From Lysobacterales bacterium (GTDB lineage: Bacteria; Pseudomonadota; Gammaproteobacteria; Xanthomonadales; SZUA-38), in assembly GCA_028285525.1 (NCBI GenBank), contig JANQOZ010000090.1:62001-126000 (forward strand): a stretch of DNA of 64,000 bases. The letters are read 5' to 3'. The notes below the pieces were generated by a model that saw nothing but the letters and a program-made list of their open reading frames with translations, did no database searches and was not told the DNA's origin. Made by a program: the position numbers and the translations under genes. Numbering within the stretch: position 1 is the stretch's first letter; each line of letters opens with the position of its first letter. Shown in pieces: positions 27,919 through 35,742 of this stretch.

Positions 27919-28317
27919 TTATGCGAGATCGAGCAAAAAGTTTCTATACGAGCCCTCGCTGTTAGGAAGGCACTCGTCCCGGTAGGCCGCTAAGAGCGTT
28001 GCCTCTGCCAGTTCGCTTGTGACGCTACCGCTGACTGCTGCGGGGCACCTCCATTCCCATCGACCCCAGTTGTCGTCCCAACCCAGCTCAAGTAGAGCCA
28101 TGCCGCTTAGTTTCCCCTTCAACGGAAGAACAAACAAAGTGATATCGATCTTCCAGGTCACACCAGGGCTATGGTCAACTTCATCTTCGAAGCTCGCAAC
28201 CTCCCAGGCTGAATCTGGCAGACGATCGTACTGCTCGTCCTTACAGGTCAATTCACATTTGTAAGGAAGCAGGAGTTCCAGAACCCTCTCAGTGTCCTCG
28301 ATGAAGTTGAACTTCAT
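27919..28317 (-). CDS. Hypothetical protein, 132 aa (BREX-adjacent)
   Basis: I do not recognise this protein. It begins MKFNFIEDTERVLELLLPYK and is acidic, Trp-rich and without signal peptide or transmembrane segments (WKIDITLFVLPLKGKLSG, then LELGWDDNWGRWEWRCPAA). The pattern suggests a small soluble alpha/beta domain such as an immunity or SMI1/DUF-like protein, but there is no motif to prove it. It lies on the same strand as the BREX operon, upstream of brxE, in the same A+T-richer block. It could be an accessory defence gene or cargo of the island. Confidence 0.6.
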   Translation of the reverse strand: MKFNFIEDTERVLELLLPYKCELTCKDEQYDRLPDSAWEVASFEDEVDHSPGVTWKIDITLFVLPLKGKLSGMALLELGWDDNWGRWEWRCPAAVSGSVTSELAEATLLAAYRDECLPNSEGSYRNFLLDLA

Positions 28318-28448
28318 CTTTGGTATTGCCCTTTTCTGTCAAAGGATTGAGGACATTGGGCCATGATTGCCTTCTGAACATAAAGCCACGACGCTATTTG
28401 TAGAACCTCTCTATTGATCAGCTGATTCCGTTCCAACTGGGAAAAATC

Positions 28449-28548
28449 TGAACCACCCCGAGTTTTCCGGAGACCGTTTCGTGTGAGATGAACTGCCCCG
28501 GGTATCGCGGAGTCTTTCGGCCTATTCTTGAAACGCCCCGGGCAGGTA
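28449..28548. repeat. Three related repeats at exact 40-bp spacing (TGAA..CCCCG.G)
   Basis: TGAACCACCCCGAG begins at 28449, TGAACTGCCCCGGG at 28489 and TGAAACGCCCCGGG at 28529, so the spacing is 40 bp twice. The first two copies continue with similar sequence (TTTTCCGGAGACC against TATCGCGGAGTCT). Ends of this type resemble terminal repeats of some IS3-family elements, so these may be nested remnants. They could also be binding sites. No transposase is nearby. Confidence 0.55.
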
Positions 28549-28562
28549 GGGAATGATCGATC

Positions 28563-31500
28563 CTAGAATGCCGAACGCTGAGACTCAAACGTGTCCGAGA
28601 ATATATAGCTCTTACGAATCTCCCGGGCTTTTAGAATTACCGTATCCCTGCCACCCCCATGCGGATCAATCGGAGTCCCCCATGCGCCTTGGCCCTCGCC
28701 AGTTATGAGTAGATTTCCCTGATCATCCAACACCATGTCCTTGACAGTATCCGGCTGGGCGGACCCAAAAAACGTATGCCAGTCGAGCAAGCCTTCCGAG
28801 CTGAACTGCAACAAAGCAATATCGTTGGCGCCTGAGTGAGGTTCCCTTGGAGCACCCCAATTGGTTTCGCTCCGGGCACCAATTAGGATTTCCCTGTCAC
28901 CCTTAATGACAATAGTTTCGCCAATATCGTCGTCGACCCCACCAGTAAAGGTATGCCACTGAACATTTCCAGATGGACTCAACTTTGCTACGAGAATGTC
29001 GCGGTCACCCGAATGGGGATTGTTCGGTGCACCAAAGCTTTCAGAGCTTTGCCCGGTAACGTAAGAGTTGCCTCTTGCGTCTACCGCAATATCCTCTCCC
29101 CGAGCACTTCCAACACCCAAGAATGTGTTCCACAGCATTGTCCCTTGATTATTAAGCTTGGCTACGACAAGAGAGGTGCTGCCAGCGAATGCACCAATTG
29201 GGTTGCCCCAGCTTCCCTGGCTTCTCCCCGTTACAAAAATCGAGCCGTCCATCCCAGCTGCAATTCCACTCGGCGCATCGAAATCCGACGCTCCCAGAAA
29301 CGTGTTCCATTCTAACTCTCCCGATGCCCGGAACTTTGCCACTGCAATGTCGCTATTGTCCGAATGGTCTAGTATTGGTGCGCCCCAGGAAGCGTAAGCC
29401 CGGCCTGTAAGGTACAAGTTCAGGTTACTGTCGATAGCCAAGCCCTCGGAATAATCGTTTTTGGTTTCGGACCCGACAAAAGCACTCCAGACCAGGGTTC
29501 CTGAACTGTCCAGTTCGGCAAGGAACATGTCCCAATCCCCGGAGTAGTCGTTCACCGGGCTGCCCCATGTCCCTTCACTTTCACCCGCGACAAAAATGCG
29601 CTCACCCCTTGCGACTATTGCGCCCGGCCGGTCTCTTTCTCCCCCTCCTAGGTATGTGTGCCACACGTATTGGCCATTGCTGCCATATTTGACGACAAAA
29701 ACATCCGATTGAGCTGAATGATCACGCACAGGCAAACCCCAGCTATGGTCAGATGTGCCAATCACGTAGGTACTGCCCTGTTCATCCAAAGCAATACTAA
29801 CGCCTGGTTCAGTCGAATTCGCACCAACAAATGTATTCCAGGCAAGTTCGTACGGCTTGCCCTTGCGCCATCCAATATCAAGGACAATCGTTCCACCTCC
29901 GCGGTTTGCGGAGTAAGAGAAGTTATGGACGTTGTTTAGCATGACACTTGAATCACTAACCTTCCCTTCGCCCTCAAACCCAATCAAGTTGCCAGAGATA
30001 ACGCCGGGGTAAACCGACACTCCCGACAACTCAACATCGGGCGTAGAAATCGTGTAGCGCCATCCATCCACACTGAACATTTCAGTACACGGCGTCGTGC
30101 ACAGATAGTTGCCGTTTTGGTATAGGTCAATTTCCTCTCGATCAGTCCCGACAATATGCCAACCTTCGGTGGCTGAAATCGGAGACTGCATATCATCGTC
30201 AAGGAACGTGATCAGATCGCTCTCTGGTGGCGTCCGGTCAAATTGCGAATCAGGGTGATAGTAGAGTCCGCCCGATTCAAATTTTTGGATGACGCCCAGA
30301 TTGTCAAAATTTGGCGCGCCGGCATGTGGCTCTTCATCTGTGGATGGCGCTCCTAGGTTTTGAAAGCCATCATGATTCTGGTATGCAGACCAAAAACCCT
30401 CCTTGACCAAGAATGCAGCACCAGCGGACGGATTGAGAATGATTGAGCTGTGGCCATGCCCTAACTGGTAGGGCTCATAGCTCTGTTTCAGATCCTGCAC
30501 CCAGACCCCATTGACACAACTAGAGTTCTCATCGGGTGCAGACCAGCAATGCACGAAGGCACCGCCCCCGTTGTCATGAGGCACGCCCAGGTGCCTACCG
30601 AACTGCCCATCGAACCAGCCATTATCGTCGTCGCTATACTTTAGATAAACATCCATAATCGCGCTGCTAAACGCGTTGTTGCCAACATCCCATCCAGGTA
30701 CGAACGCGCTATCGTCAAAGCCCTCGGGCAACGCCTTGACGGGCCCTACGGGAGTGTGTTCTGGACTCGTAGCAAATTGTCCAATTCGTGGCTGAATAGA
30801 ATCGGACCAGTGTTGGAGGAAGTAATCCTCCCTTCTTTCGTCTCCGCAGAGATAAATGTTATTGCAGCTGGCATCGGACCCTGTATAGACCGGGTCGGCA
30901 AAATCTCTGATTTCCAGGTGCAGATGGCAACCCGCGGTGGCTGGAAGCCCAGATCTACCAATTGTTCCCAGAATAGTATCTGCCGCCACGGCATCAATGT
31001 TCGGTCGCAAAGTGACGGCTTGGTGCAAATGAGCGTAGAGAGAATAATCTGTGCTGCCGTGATGAATGACGACAGCGTTACCAAGATAGTCAGCATTGCC
31101 ATCGTCCGCAGTGAACACTGCGACAACGTCTCCTGGCGCTATTGGATAAACCTCGGTTTGCCCACATGTCCCCTCAGTGCTGATGTCGACACCCACGTGA
31201 GTTCTGTTTGGAAAGGCTGAATTATCGTTGTATGCCCCGTGGAGCTGCGTCACACGGGCATCTGGGGCTGGAACAGAAACCTTCCATAACATGACCGGAG
31301 TCGATTGCGGTTCTTGGACGTCTGTCCAAAGGTGCCAGAATGTCCCTGAAGCCTCACGGGAGCTACCAAATTCATCAACAGCCCATACCTGCCAGTAATA
31401 GTCCTTGTTCGCCTGTTGAGGGAGAATGCACCTTCTACGGGTATCCACCAATCCTGAATCCGCGCAGGACTCAACAGAGTTTCCGGAATCATCGTTTACC

Positions 31501-32909
31501 ACTAGGTTATAGGTGACCGCATCCCCATCCGGGTCTGTGGCACTAGACCAGTCGAAATCTACCGTGAGGCTGGTGACACCCGTTCCATCCGTTGGCGAAG
31601 ACTTCGAAAAGCTGTTCGGTGGAGAGTTGCTCTCCGTATCCGTCCACACATGCCAAAATCCCCCTAAAGCTTCACGAGAGCTACCGTGCTCGTCTACCGC
31701 CCAGACCTGCCAGTAATAATTCTGATTGGGCTGCGGTGGCAAGGTGCAAGTAGATCTGGAGGAAGCAATCCACTCATCTGAGCAGGATTGAACAGAGTTT
31801 CCGGACTCATCGTTTACCACCAGGTTATAGGTGACCGCGTCTCCATCAGGGTCCGTGGCGCTAGACCAGTCGAAATCTACCGTGAAGCTGGTGACACCCA
31901 TTCCATCCGGTGGCGAAGACTTCGAAAAGCTGTTCGGTGGAGAGTTGCTCTCGGTATCCGTCCACACATGCCAAAATCCCCCTGAAGCTTCACGAGAGTT
32001 ACCATGGTCGTCTACCGCCCAGACCTGCCAGTAATAGTTCTGATTGGGCTGCGGTGGCAAGGTGCAAGTAGATCTGGAGGAAGCAATCCCTTCAACTGAG
32101 CAAGATTGAACAGAGTTTCCAGACTCATCGTTTACCACCAGGTTATAGGTGACCGCATCTCCATCAGGGTCTGTGGCGCTAGACCAGTCGAAGTCGACTG
32201 CGTAGCTGGTTACACCCGTTCCACCAGCTGGCGAAGACTTCGAGAAACTGTTCGGAGGTTGGTTGCCAGAGGATGTGCAGTCGACGGCCGTCTGATCCGC
32301 AGGGGACAATATATACAGAACGGGAGACTGGAAGCCGTAGTTGTCGGCACCGTTTGGCGTATAACCGAAATATGTACCGCTACCGGATGGGTTGGTAAGT
32401 ACGTTGCCTGATTTGAATTCGAAGTGTAGGTGCGTACCCCAGTAGTCGGAAAGCCCATAACCTGATCCGCCAATCGTACCCACCTGATCGCCGGGCGCAA
32501 GACAACTTCCAATTTCCAACCCTGGCGCAAAACTGCCCAAATGAGCATACATGCTGAAAATGGTCTGCCCATTGGTTAGCTGATGTTCCAGGATAACTGT
32601 GTTGCCAAATCCAACGTCATTGCATCCGCAACCTGCTGTGTTGCAACCACTACTGCAACCTTCCCCGTTGATCTGTTTTCGAACCACTGTTCCAAAGCTA
32701 GTGGCTCTGGCTGTAAGGGTGCTGTTGGAGTAGTCGACACCGGTGTGGTAGTGGTTATCCACTACCAAGTCATATGCGTTGTATTCTTGGTGAATAGTGT
32801 GTGGGCTGGCGACTGGCCGTTGAAAATTGCCAGCTATTGCAAGCTGGGCCTGTAGGCAAAGCAAAACCAGGACTCCGGCCGGCTTGCGAATTTTCAAATT
32901 GCGACCCAT
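28563..32909 (-). CDS. Giant secreted protein with two M23 peptidase domains, three Fn3-like repeats and SBBP beta-propeller repeats
   Basis: The 1448-residue protein starts with a signal peptide (AGVLVLLCLQAQLAIAG). An M23 zinc peptidase domain follows with HTGVD (His55, Asp59) and HLHFE (His160/His162). Then come three nearly identical 106-residue Fn3-like units (about 216-533). A second M23 domain has THVGVDIS and CHLHLEIRD, so both metal sites look complete. A central region (QFGRHLGVPHDNGGGAFVHC) precedes about ten SBBP-type repeats (SWGAP ... HSG ... WHTFLG), and the tail is IFSDTFESQRSAF. M23 enzymes cut peptidoglycan cross-bridges or Gly-rich peptides, so a secreted lysin or predatory factor is plausible. 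It is lower in G+C than the chromosome and lies at the far end of the island. It has its own upstream region. Confidence 0.85.
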   Translation of the reverse strand: MGRNLKIRKPAGVLVLLCLQAQLAIAGNFQRPVASPHTIHQEYNAYDLVVDNHYHTGVDYSNSTLTARATSFGTVVRKQINGEGCSSGCNTAGCGCNDVGFGNTVILEHQLTNGQTIFSMYAHLGSFAPGLEIGSCLAPGDQVGTIGGSGYGLSDYWGTHLHFEFKSGNVLTNPSGSGTYFGYTPNGADNYGFQSPVLYILSPADQTAVDCTSSGNQPPNSFSKSSPAGGTGVTSYAVDFDWSSATDPDGDAVTYNLVVNDESGNSVQSCSVEGIASSRSTCTLPPQPNQNYYWQVWAVDDHGNSREASGGFWHVWTDTESNSPPNSFSKSSPPDGMGVTSFTVDFDWSSATDPDGDAVTYNLVVNDESGNSVQSCSDEWIASSRSTCTLPPQPNQNYYWQVWAVDEHGSSREALGGFWHVWTDTESNSPPNSFSKSSPTDGTGVTSLTVDFDWSSATDPDGDAVTYNLVVNDDSGNSVESCADSGLVDTRRRCILPQQANKDYYWQVWAVDEFGSSREASGTFWHLWTDVQEPQSTPVMLWKVSVPAPDARVTQLHGAYNDNSAFPNRTHVGVDISTEGTCGQTEVYPIAPGDVVAVFTADDGNADYLGNAVVIHHGSTDYSLYAHLHQAVTLRPNIDAVAADTILGTIGRSGLPATAGCHLHLEIRDFADPVYTGSDASCNNIYLCGDERREDYFLQHWSDSIQPRIGQFATSPEHTPVGPVKALPEGFDDSAFVPGWDVGNNAFSSAIMDVYLKYSDDDNGWFDGQFGRHLGVPHDNGGGAFVHCWSAPDENSSCVNGVWVQDLKQSYEPYQLGHGHSSIILNPSAGAAFLVKEGFWSAYQNHDGFQNLGAPSTDEEPHAGAPNFDNLGVIQKFESGGLYYHPDSQFDRTPPESDLITFLDDDMQSPISATEGWHIVGTDREEIDLYQNGNYLCTTPCTEMFSVDGWRYTISTPDVELSGVSVYPGVISGNLIGFEGEGKVSDSSVMLNNVHNFSYSANRGGGTIVLDIGWRKGKPYELAWNTFVGANSTEPGVSIALDEQGSTYVIGTSDHSWGLPVRDHSAQSDVFVVKYGSNGQYVWHTYLGGGERDRPGAIVARGERIFVAGESEGTWGSPVNDYSGDWDMFLAELDSSGTLVWSAFVGSETKNDYSEGLAIDSNLNLYLTGRAYASWGAPILDHSDNSDIAVAKFRASGELEWNTFLGASDFDAPSGIAAGMDGSIFVTGRSQGSWGNPIGAFAGSTSLVVAKLNNQGTMLWNTFLGVGSARGEDIAVDARGNSYVTGQSSESFGAPNNPHSGDRDILVAKLSPSGNVQWHTFTGGVDDDIGETIVIKGDREILIGARSETNWGAPREPHSGANDIALLQFSSEGLLDWHTFFGSAQPDTVKDMVLDDQGNLLITGEGQGAWGTPIDPHGGGRDTVILKAREIRKSYIFSDTFESQRSAF
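31311..32264 (-). repeat. Three tandem 318-bp coding repeats (106-aa Fn3-like units)
   Basis: Three in-frame copies of a 318-bp unit lie within the M23 gene. Each encodes PPNSFSKSSP ... DFDWSSATDPDGDAVTYNLV ... YYWQVWAVD ... GTFWHLWTD-like sequence. Long stretches are identical at the DNA level between copies, implying recent duplication or gene conversion. Confidence 0.9.
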
Positions 32910-33600
32910 TGCCTACCACCCTCGTCGGCCGTAGGCCTAGTACCGCAGCAAAACGTAAGGACCAGCCGACCGGCAACCGCCAGATCGGCGTTTTTCAGAA
33001 TTTTGCTTAAGACAATAGTCCGACTGTAATTGATAGATCGCAACAGAACGGTAAGCATTAGGTCGATACATTGCCAGTGGTAACGAGTATTCGTTACCCT
33101 ATTTCCAGTGTCGGCACGACTTACCGTGATCTCCGCCCTTTTCGGAAAGTAAGGCCTCCCAATCGCCAAATTCAACAAAGCTTCTCCAACCTCCTGTCTG
33201 AGAACACCGCGTAGGTCAAATATACCCCAAAATAATCCAAAGCTCTGGCTGGCACGTCATGCAACGCGATATTAATGAGCGGGCCAAGGCAAGAAGTGAT
33301 GGTAGCGCCAACCACGAGGCGCTCCCGTCACCGGTAGGATCTGCCTCAGCAGTCGTAACTACATAGACCCCGATTTGTACAGGAATCGCGATGAAGCGCG
33401 CTTTGTGACCCAATCCGGAAACCGGGTCCCAACTGCGTCACTAGCTCACGATAGGCATGAGAAAAGTGCTCACAATCACCGGCAGTGACTGAGAGAAACA
33501 ACCGCTTAACGGCACTACCCCACTAGCATCACCCGTCATTGAGTGAATCGCGCATATTTCGCGTTGCTATTGGTATACGCCGAAGCCTGGAGGTCCCGCA
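32910..33600. other. Gene-free interval (691 bp)
   Basis: No credible coding region was found here. It holds the upstream region of the M23 gene, a perfect palindrome at 33079-33098, a tmRNA-like segment at 33379-33401 and the ribosome site GGAGG at 33589-33593 for the S8 gene. It probably contains the right border of the island, but no border repeat could be proven. Confidence 0.6.
33079..33098. promoter_or_regulatory. Operator-like palindrome
   Basis: GGTAACGA and TCGTTACC form perfect 8-bp arms around a GTAT spacer. It lies about 170 bp upstream of the M23 protein start, on its 5' side. The form fits a dimeric repressor site, but no regulator is encoded next to it. Confidence 0.35.
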
Positions 33601-35145
33601 GTGAAAACCGTCAAGCAAAATATCGAAGAAATCCTGGACACCACCACCGACCAGGAGGATTCCGATCAGAAATACGATGTCATCGTTCAGGTTGATACGG
33701 GTTTTGAAAAAGCCCACCGTAACCTGATGGAGCGCGCCGTTGAGGCGATCCGAAACCGCGGCATTGTCGTGGAGCCCAGAGACATTATTCCGGCCGTTGG
33801 TGACGCGTTTGCCTCATCGCTCAAAAGCGCCAGCGGTAAACCCACCGCAAGCGCCAAACGCCGCTTTCGAACTCAGCGATCCAGCCTGGCGGCGCAGACG
33901 GCGCTGGCCTCGTTGAAAGGTCTGGCAGCGAAGCAGATCGCCCAGCAATCCAACAACGCGCTGAAGATCCTTCACAAGCGCAGAGGATTCACCGTCCCCA
34001 CCAGCAAGACCAAGGCAGAAGGCCGTTCCGCGTACTTCTGGTCCTCGGCCAGCGCTCGCGCCTTGCTCTCCCGGGATGAACTGGCCAATCTGATGGATAT
34101 CGATGGCGACTTGGCCACGGTTCATCGCAATCGTCGGTTAAGAGTTCCCAACATCAGCGAACCCCAGCGGCTGCCGGAAAACGTCCAGGACAGCAAAGCC
34201 AGCCCCTGGGGAATCTCAGCCACCGGCGCGCTGGCCGCCTGGGGAGCCTACGGCGCGCGCGGCGCAGGCACGCGCGTTGCGGTGCTCGATACCGGGGTGG
34301 ACGCAACCCACCCCGATCTCGCCGGCAAAGTTGCCACGTTTGCGGAGTTTGATGGCTCGGGGCAGCTGATCAGCAACGCGCCGCGTGACTCCGATCGGCA
34401 CGGCACCCATGTTTGCGGAACCATCGCTGGCGGCAATAACAGCGGCCGCTGGATCGGCATGGCGCCCGACGCAGAACTGGCCGTCGCGCTTGTACTCGAC
34501 GGCGCCATCGGGGGTACCGACGCGCAGGTGCTCGCCGGCATCGATTGGGCCCTCAATCAGAACGTCCACGCCATCAATATGTCACTCGGGGGCCTGAGCC
34601 TGAATCCGATTGTCCAAAACACCTACCATCAGGCCATCGTCAACGCCCTCCTTCTGGGCATACCGGTGGTCACGGCGATTGGCAATGACGGTCATCAGAC
34701 CACCGGCTTACCGGGCGCCGATCTTTTTGCCTTTGCCGTAGGCGCAACCGACGTGACCGACAACGTGGCAGGATTCAGCGGCGGGCGAACCCAGGTGATC
34801 ACCTCTTCACCCTTTATCAATCCGGGCTTCTTACCCCTGCCCTACTCCAAGCCGGAGATTTCTGCGCCGGGCGTTGCCGTCACCTCCTGTGTGCCGGGCA
34901 ACGATTACGCCACTTTTAACGGCACCTCCATGGCAACACCCCACGTCGCCGGCGCGGTTGCCCTGCTGCTCAGCGCAACCGCCAACATGATCAATGTTCC
35001 GGCCCAGCAGCGCGCCTTCCTCATCCAGGATCTGCTCACGGGCTCGGTAGAAAAACTCGGTGAGAGCGGGCAGGATCACCGCTATGGTTTTGGCCGCCTG
35101 GACATACTGAGCGCGGTTGGACATGCTCGTGAGCAGGGTTTTTGA
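33601..35145 (+). CDS. Subtilisin-like serine protease (S8)
   Basis: The 514-residue protein is an S8 peptidase with a full triad: Asp230 in VLDTGVDATHPDL, His267 in DRHGTHVCGT and Ser443 in GTSMATPHVAGA. It starts with GTG at 33601, seven bases after GGAGG. There is no signal peptide. The ~200-residue N-terminus is charged and includes a propeptide-like part (ARALLSRDELANLMDIDGDL), so it may be cytoplasmic or use a non-classical route. The next gene, 9 bp downstream, encodes an I9-like lipoprotein that could act as its inhibitor or folding partner. Composition returns to the G+C-rich chromosomal type here. Confidence 0.9.
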   Translation: MKTVKQNIEEILDTTTDQEDSDQKYDVIVQVDTGFEKAHRNLMERAVEAIRNRGIVVEPRDIIPAVGDAFASSLKSASGKPTASAKRRFRTQRSSLAAQTALASLKGLAAKQIAQQSNNALKILHKRRGFTVPTSKTKAEGRSAYFWSSASARALLSRDELANLMDIDGDLATVHRNRRLRVPNISEPQRLPENVQDSKASPWGISATGALAAWGAYGARGAGTRVAVLDTGVDATHPDLAGKVATFAEFDGSGQLISNAPRDSDRHGTHVCGTIAGGNNSGRWIGMAPDAELAVALVLDGAIGGTDAQVLAGIDWALNQNVHAINMSLGGLSLNPIVQNTYHQAIVNALLLGIPVVTAIGNDGHQTTGLPGADLFAFAVGATDVTDNVAGFSGGRTQVITSSPFINPGFLPLPYSKPEISAPGVAVTSCVPGNDYATFNGTSMATPHVAGAVALLLSATANMINVPAQQRAFLIQDLLTGSVEKLGESGQDHRYGFGRLDILSAVGHAREQGF

Positions 35146-35154
35146 CACAAGGGC

Positions 35155-35715
35155 GTGAAACTGAGCGGCGGCACATCTACAGACACTCTTTTGGCTGTGG
35201 CAACCTTGACGCTCTGCGTGGCATGCTCACCGGGTGGCGAGTCGAGCGGAAACGCTGGCTCGCAGCAAAGCACCGCGGACAAGACCCAGGAGCCCATGAC
35301 AACCCGAGATCAGCTCAAGGACGGCGCGGATACCTCCGCGTCGGAAGCCACTAGCAGCAAGCTGACGGCAGAACTCGCGCAACGGCTGCGCAGCGCCAAG
35401 CCCGAAAGCCGTCTGGCCGTGCTCGTGGAAATCGCAACGCCCAGACCTCAGGTTCAGTTTGCACCGCAAAATCGCGACGGCGAGGTGCGCCTGCGGCCAA
35501 AGTCGGTGGAGGTGGACGCGGCGACTTCCACCGCCGTTTTTGATCAAGCCGTAGCGTATTTTGAAACTCGCCCATGGAGCGGACACGAACCGGTCTTTAT
35601 CCGGGCCGCCAGCGCTGTCTCGATGGAAGTGAGTGCTGACGAGCTGGCCGACATTGTGAAACAGCCTTTTGTGCGAGCCGTGTCGCTCAATCAGCGGCAC
35701 TCGCCGCAACGCTAA
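35155..35715 (+). CDS. Putative lipoprotein with I9-propeptide-like domain
   Basis: The 186-residue product starts with GTG at 35155. It has an N-terminal hydrophobic stretch ending TLTLCVACSPGG, a plausible though non-ideal lipobox, followed by a Ser/Gly/Thr-rich linker. The C-terminal ~100 residues (RLAVLVEIATP, AVFDQAVAYFETRPW, AVSMEVSADELADIVKQPFV) follow the pattern of the subtilisin propeptide/inhibitor family I9. It is in one operon with the preceding S8 protease. A free-standing I9 domain could inhibit or chaperone that enzyme. This is inference from pattern and context. Confidence 0.65.
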   Translation: MKLSGGTSTDTLLAVATLTLCVACSPGGESSGNAGSQQSTADKTQEPMTTRDQLKDGADTSASEATSSKLTAELAQRLRSAKPESRLAVLVEIATPRPQVQFAPQNRDGEVRLRPKSVEVDAATSTAVFDQAVAYFETRPWSGHEPVFIRAASAVSMEVSADELADIVKQPFVRAVSLNQRHSPQR

Positions 35716-35742
35716 GATTCCCATTAAGAAATGGCTTGACTG

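Larger units (their letters stand above)
13271..33600. other. Probable genomic island carrying BREX defence, inserted next to tmRNA
   Basis: The block from just after ssrA to the S8 protease gene is visibly richer in A+T than its flanks. Counted lines give 29/60 G+C at 13501-13560, 28/60 at 22261-22320 and 32/60 at 31501-31560, against 40/60 at 2041-2100. It carries the BREX operon, an orphan ORF, short repeats and a giant secreted protein, and lies between core-like genes. tmRNA 3' ends are well-known integration sites. No integrase, transposase or exact duplicate of the tmRNA 3' end was found, so mobility and the right border are inferred. Confidence 0.5.

Noticed and set aside
32894..33178. 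94-residue minus-strand frame upstream of the M23 gene
   Set aside because: It overlaps the M23 start region in another frame and has no signal, motif or ribosome site.
33216..33413. 65-residue minus-strand frame in the gene-free zone
   Set aside because: No ribosome site, no homology recognised and no neighbouring context; most likely random.
13271..33600. att direct repeat of the tmRNA 3' end, integrase or transposase
   Set aside because: I looked for a second GGGTTCGACTCCC...CCTCCACCA and for integrase-like genes and saw none. The 33379 match is to an internal part of tmRNA, so it is not a clean att site.
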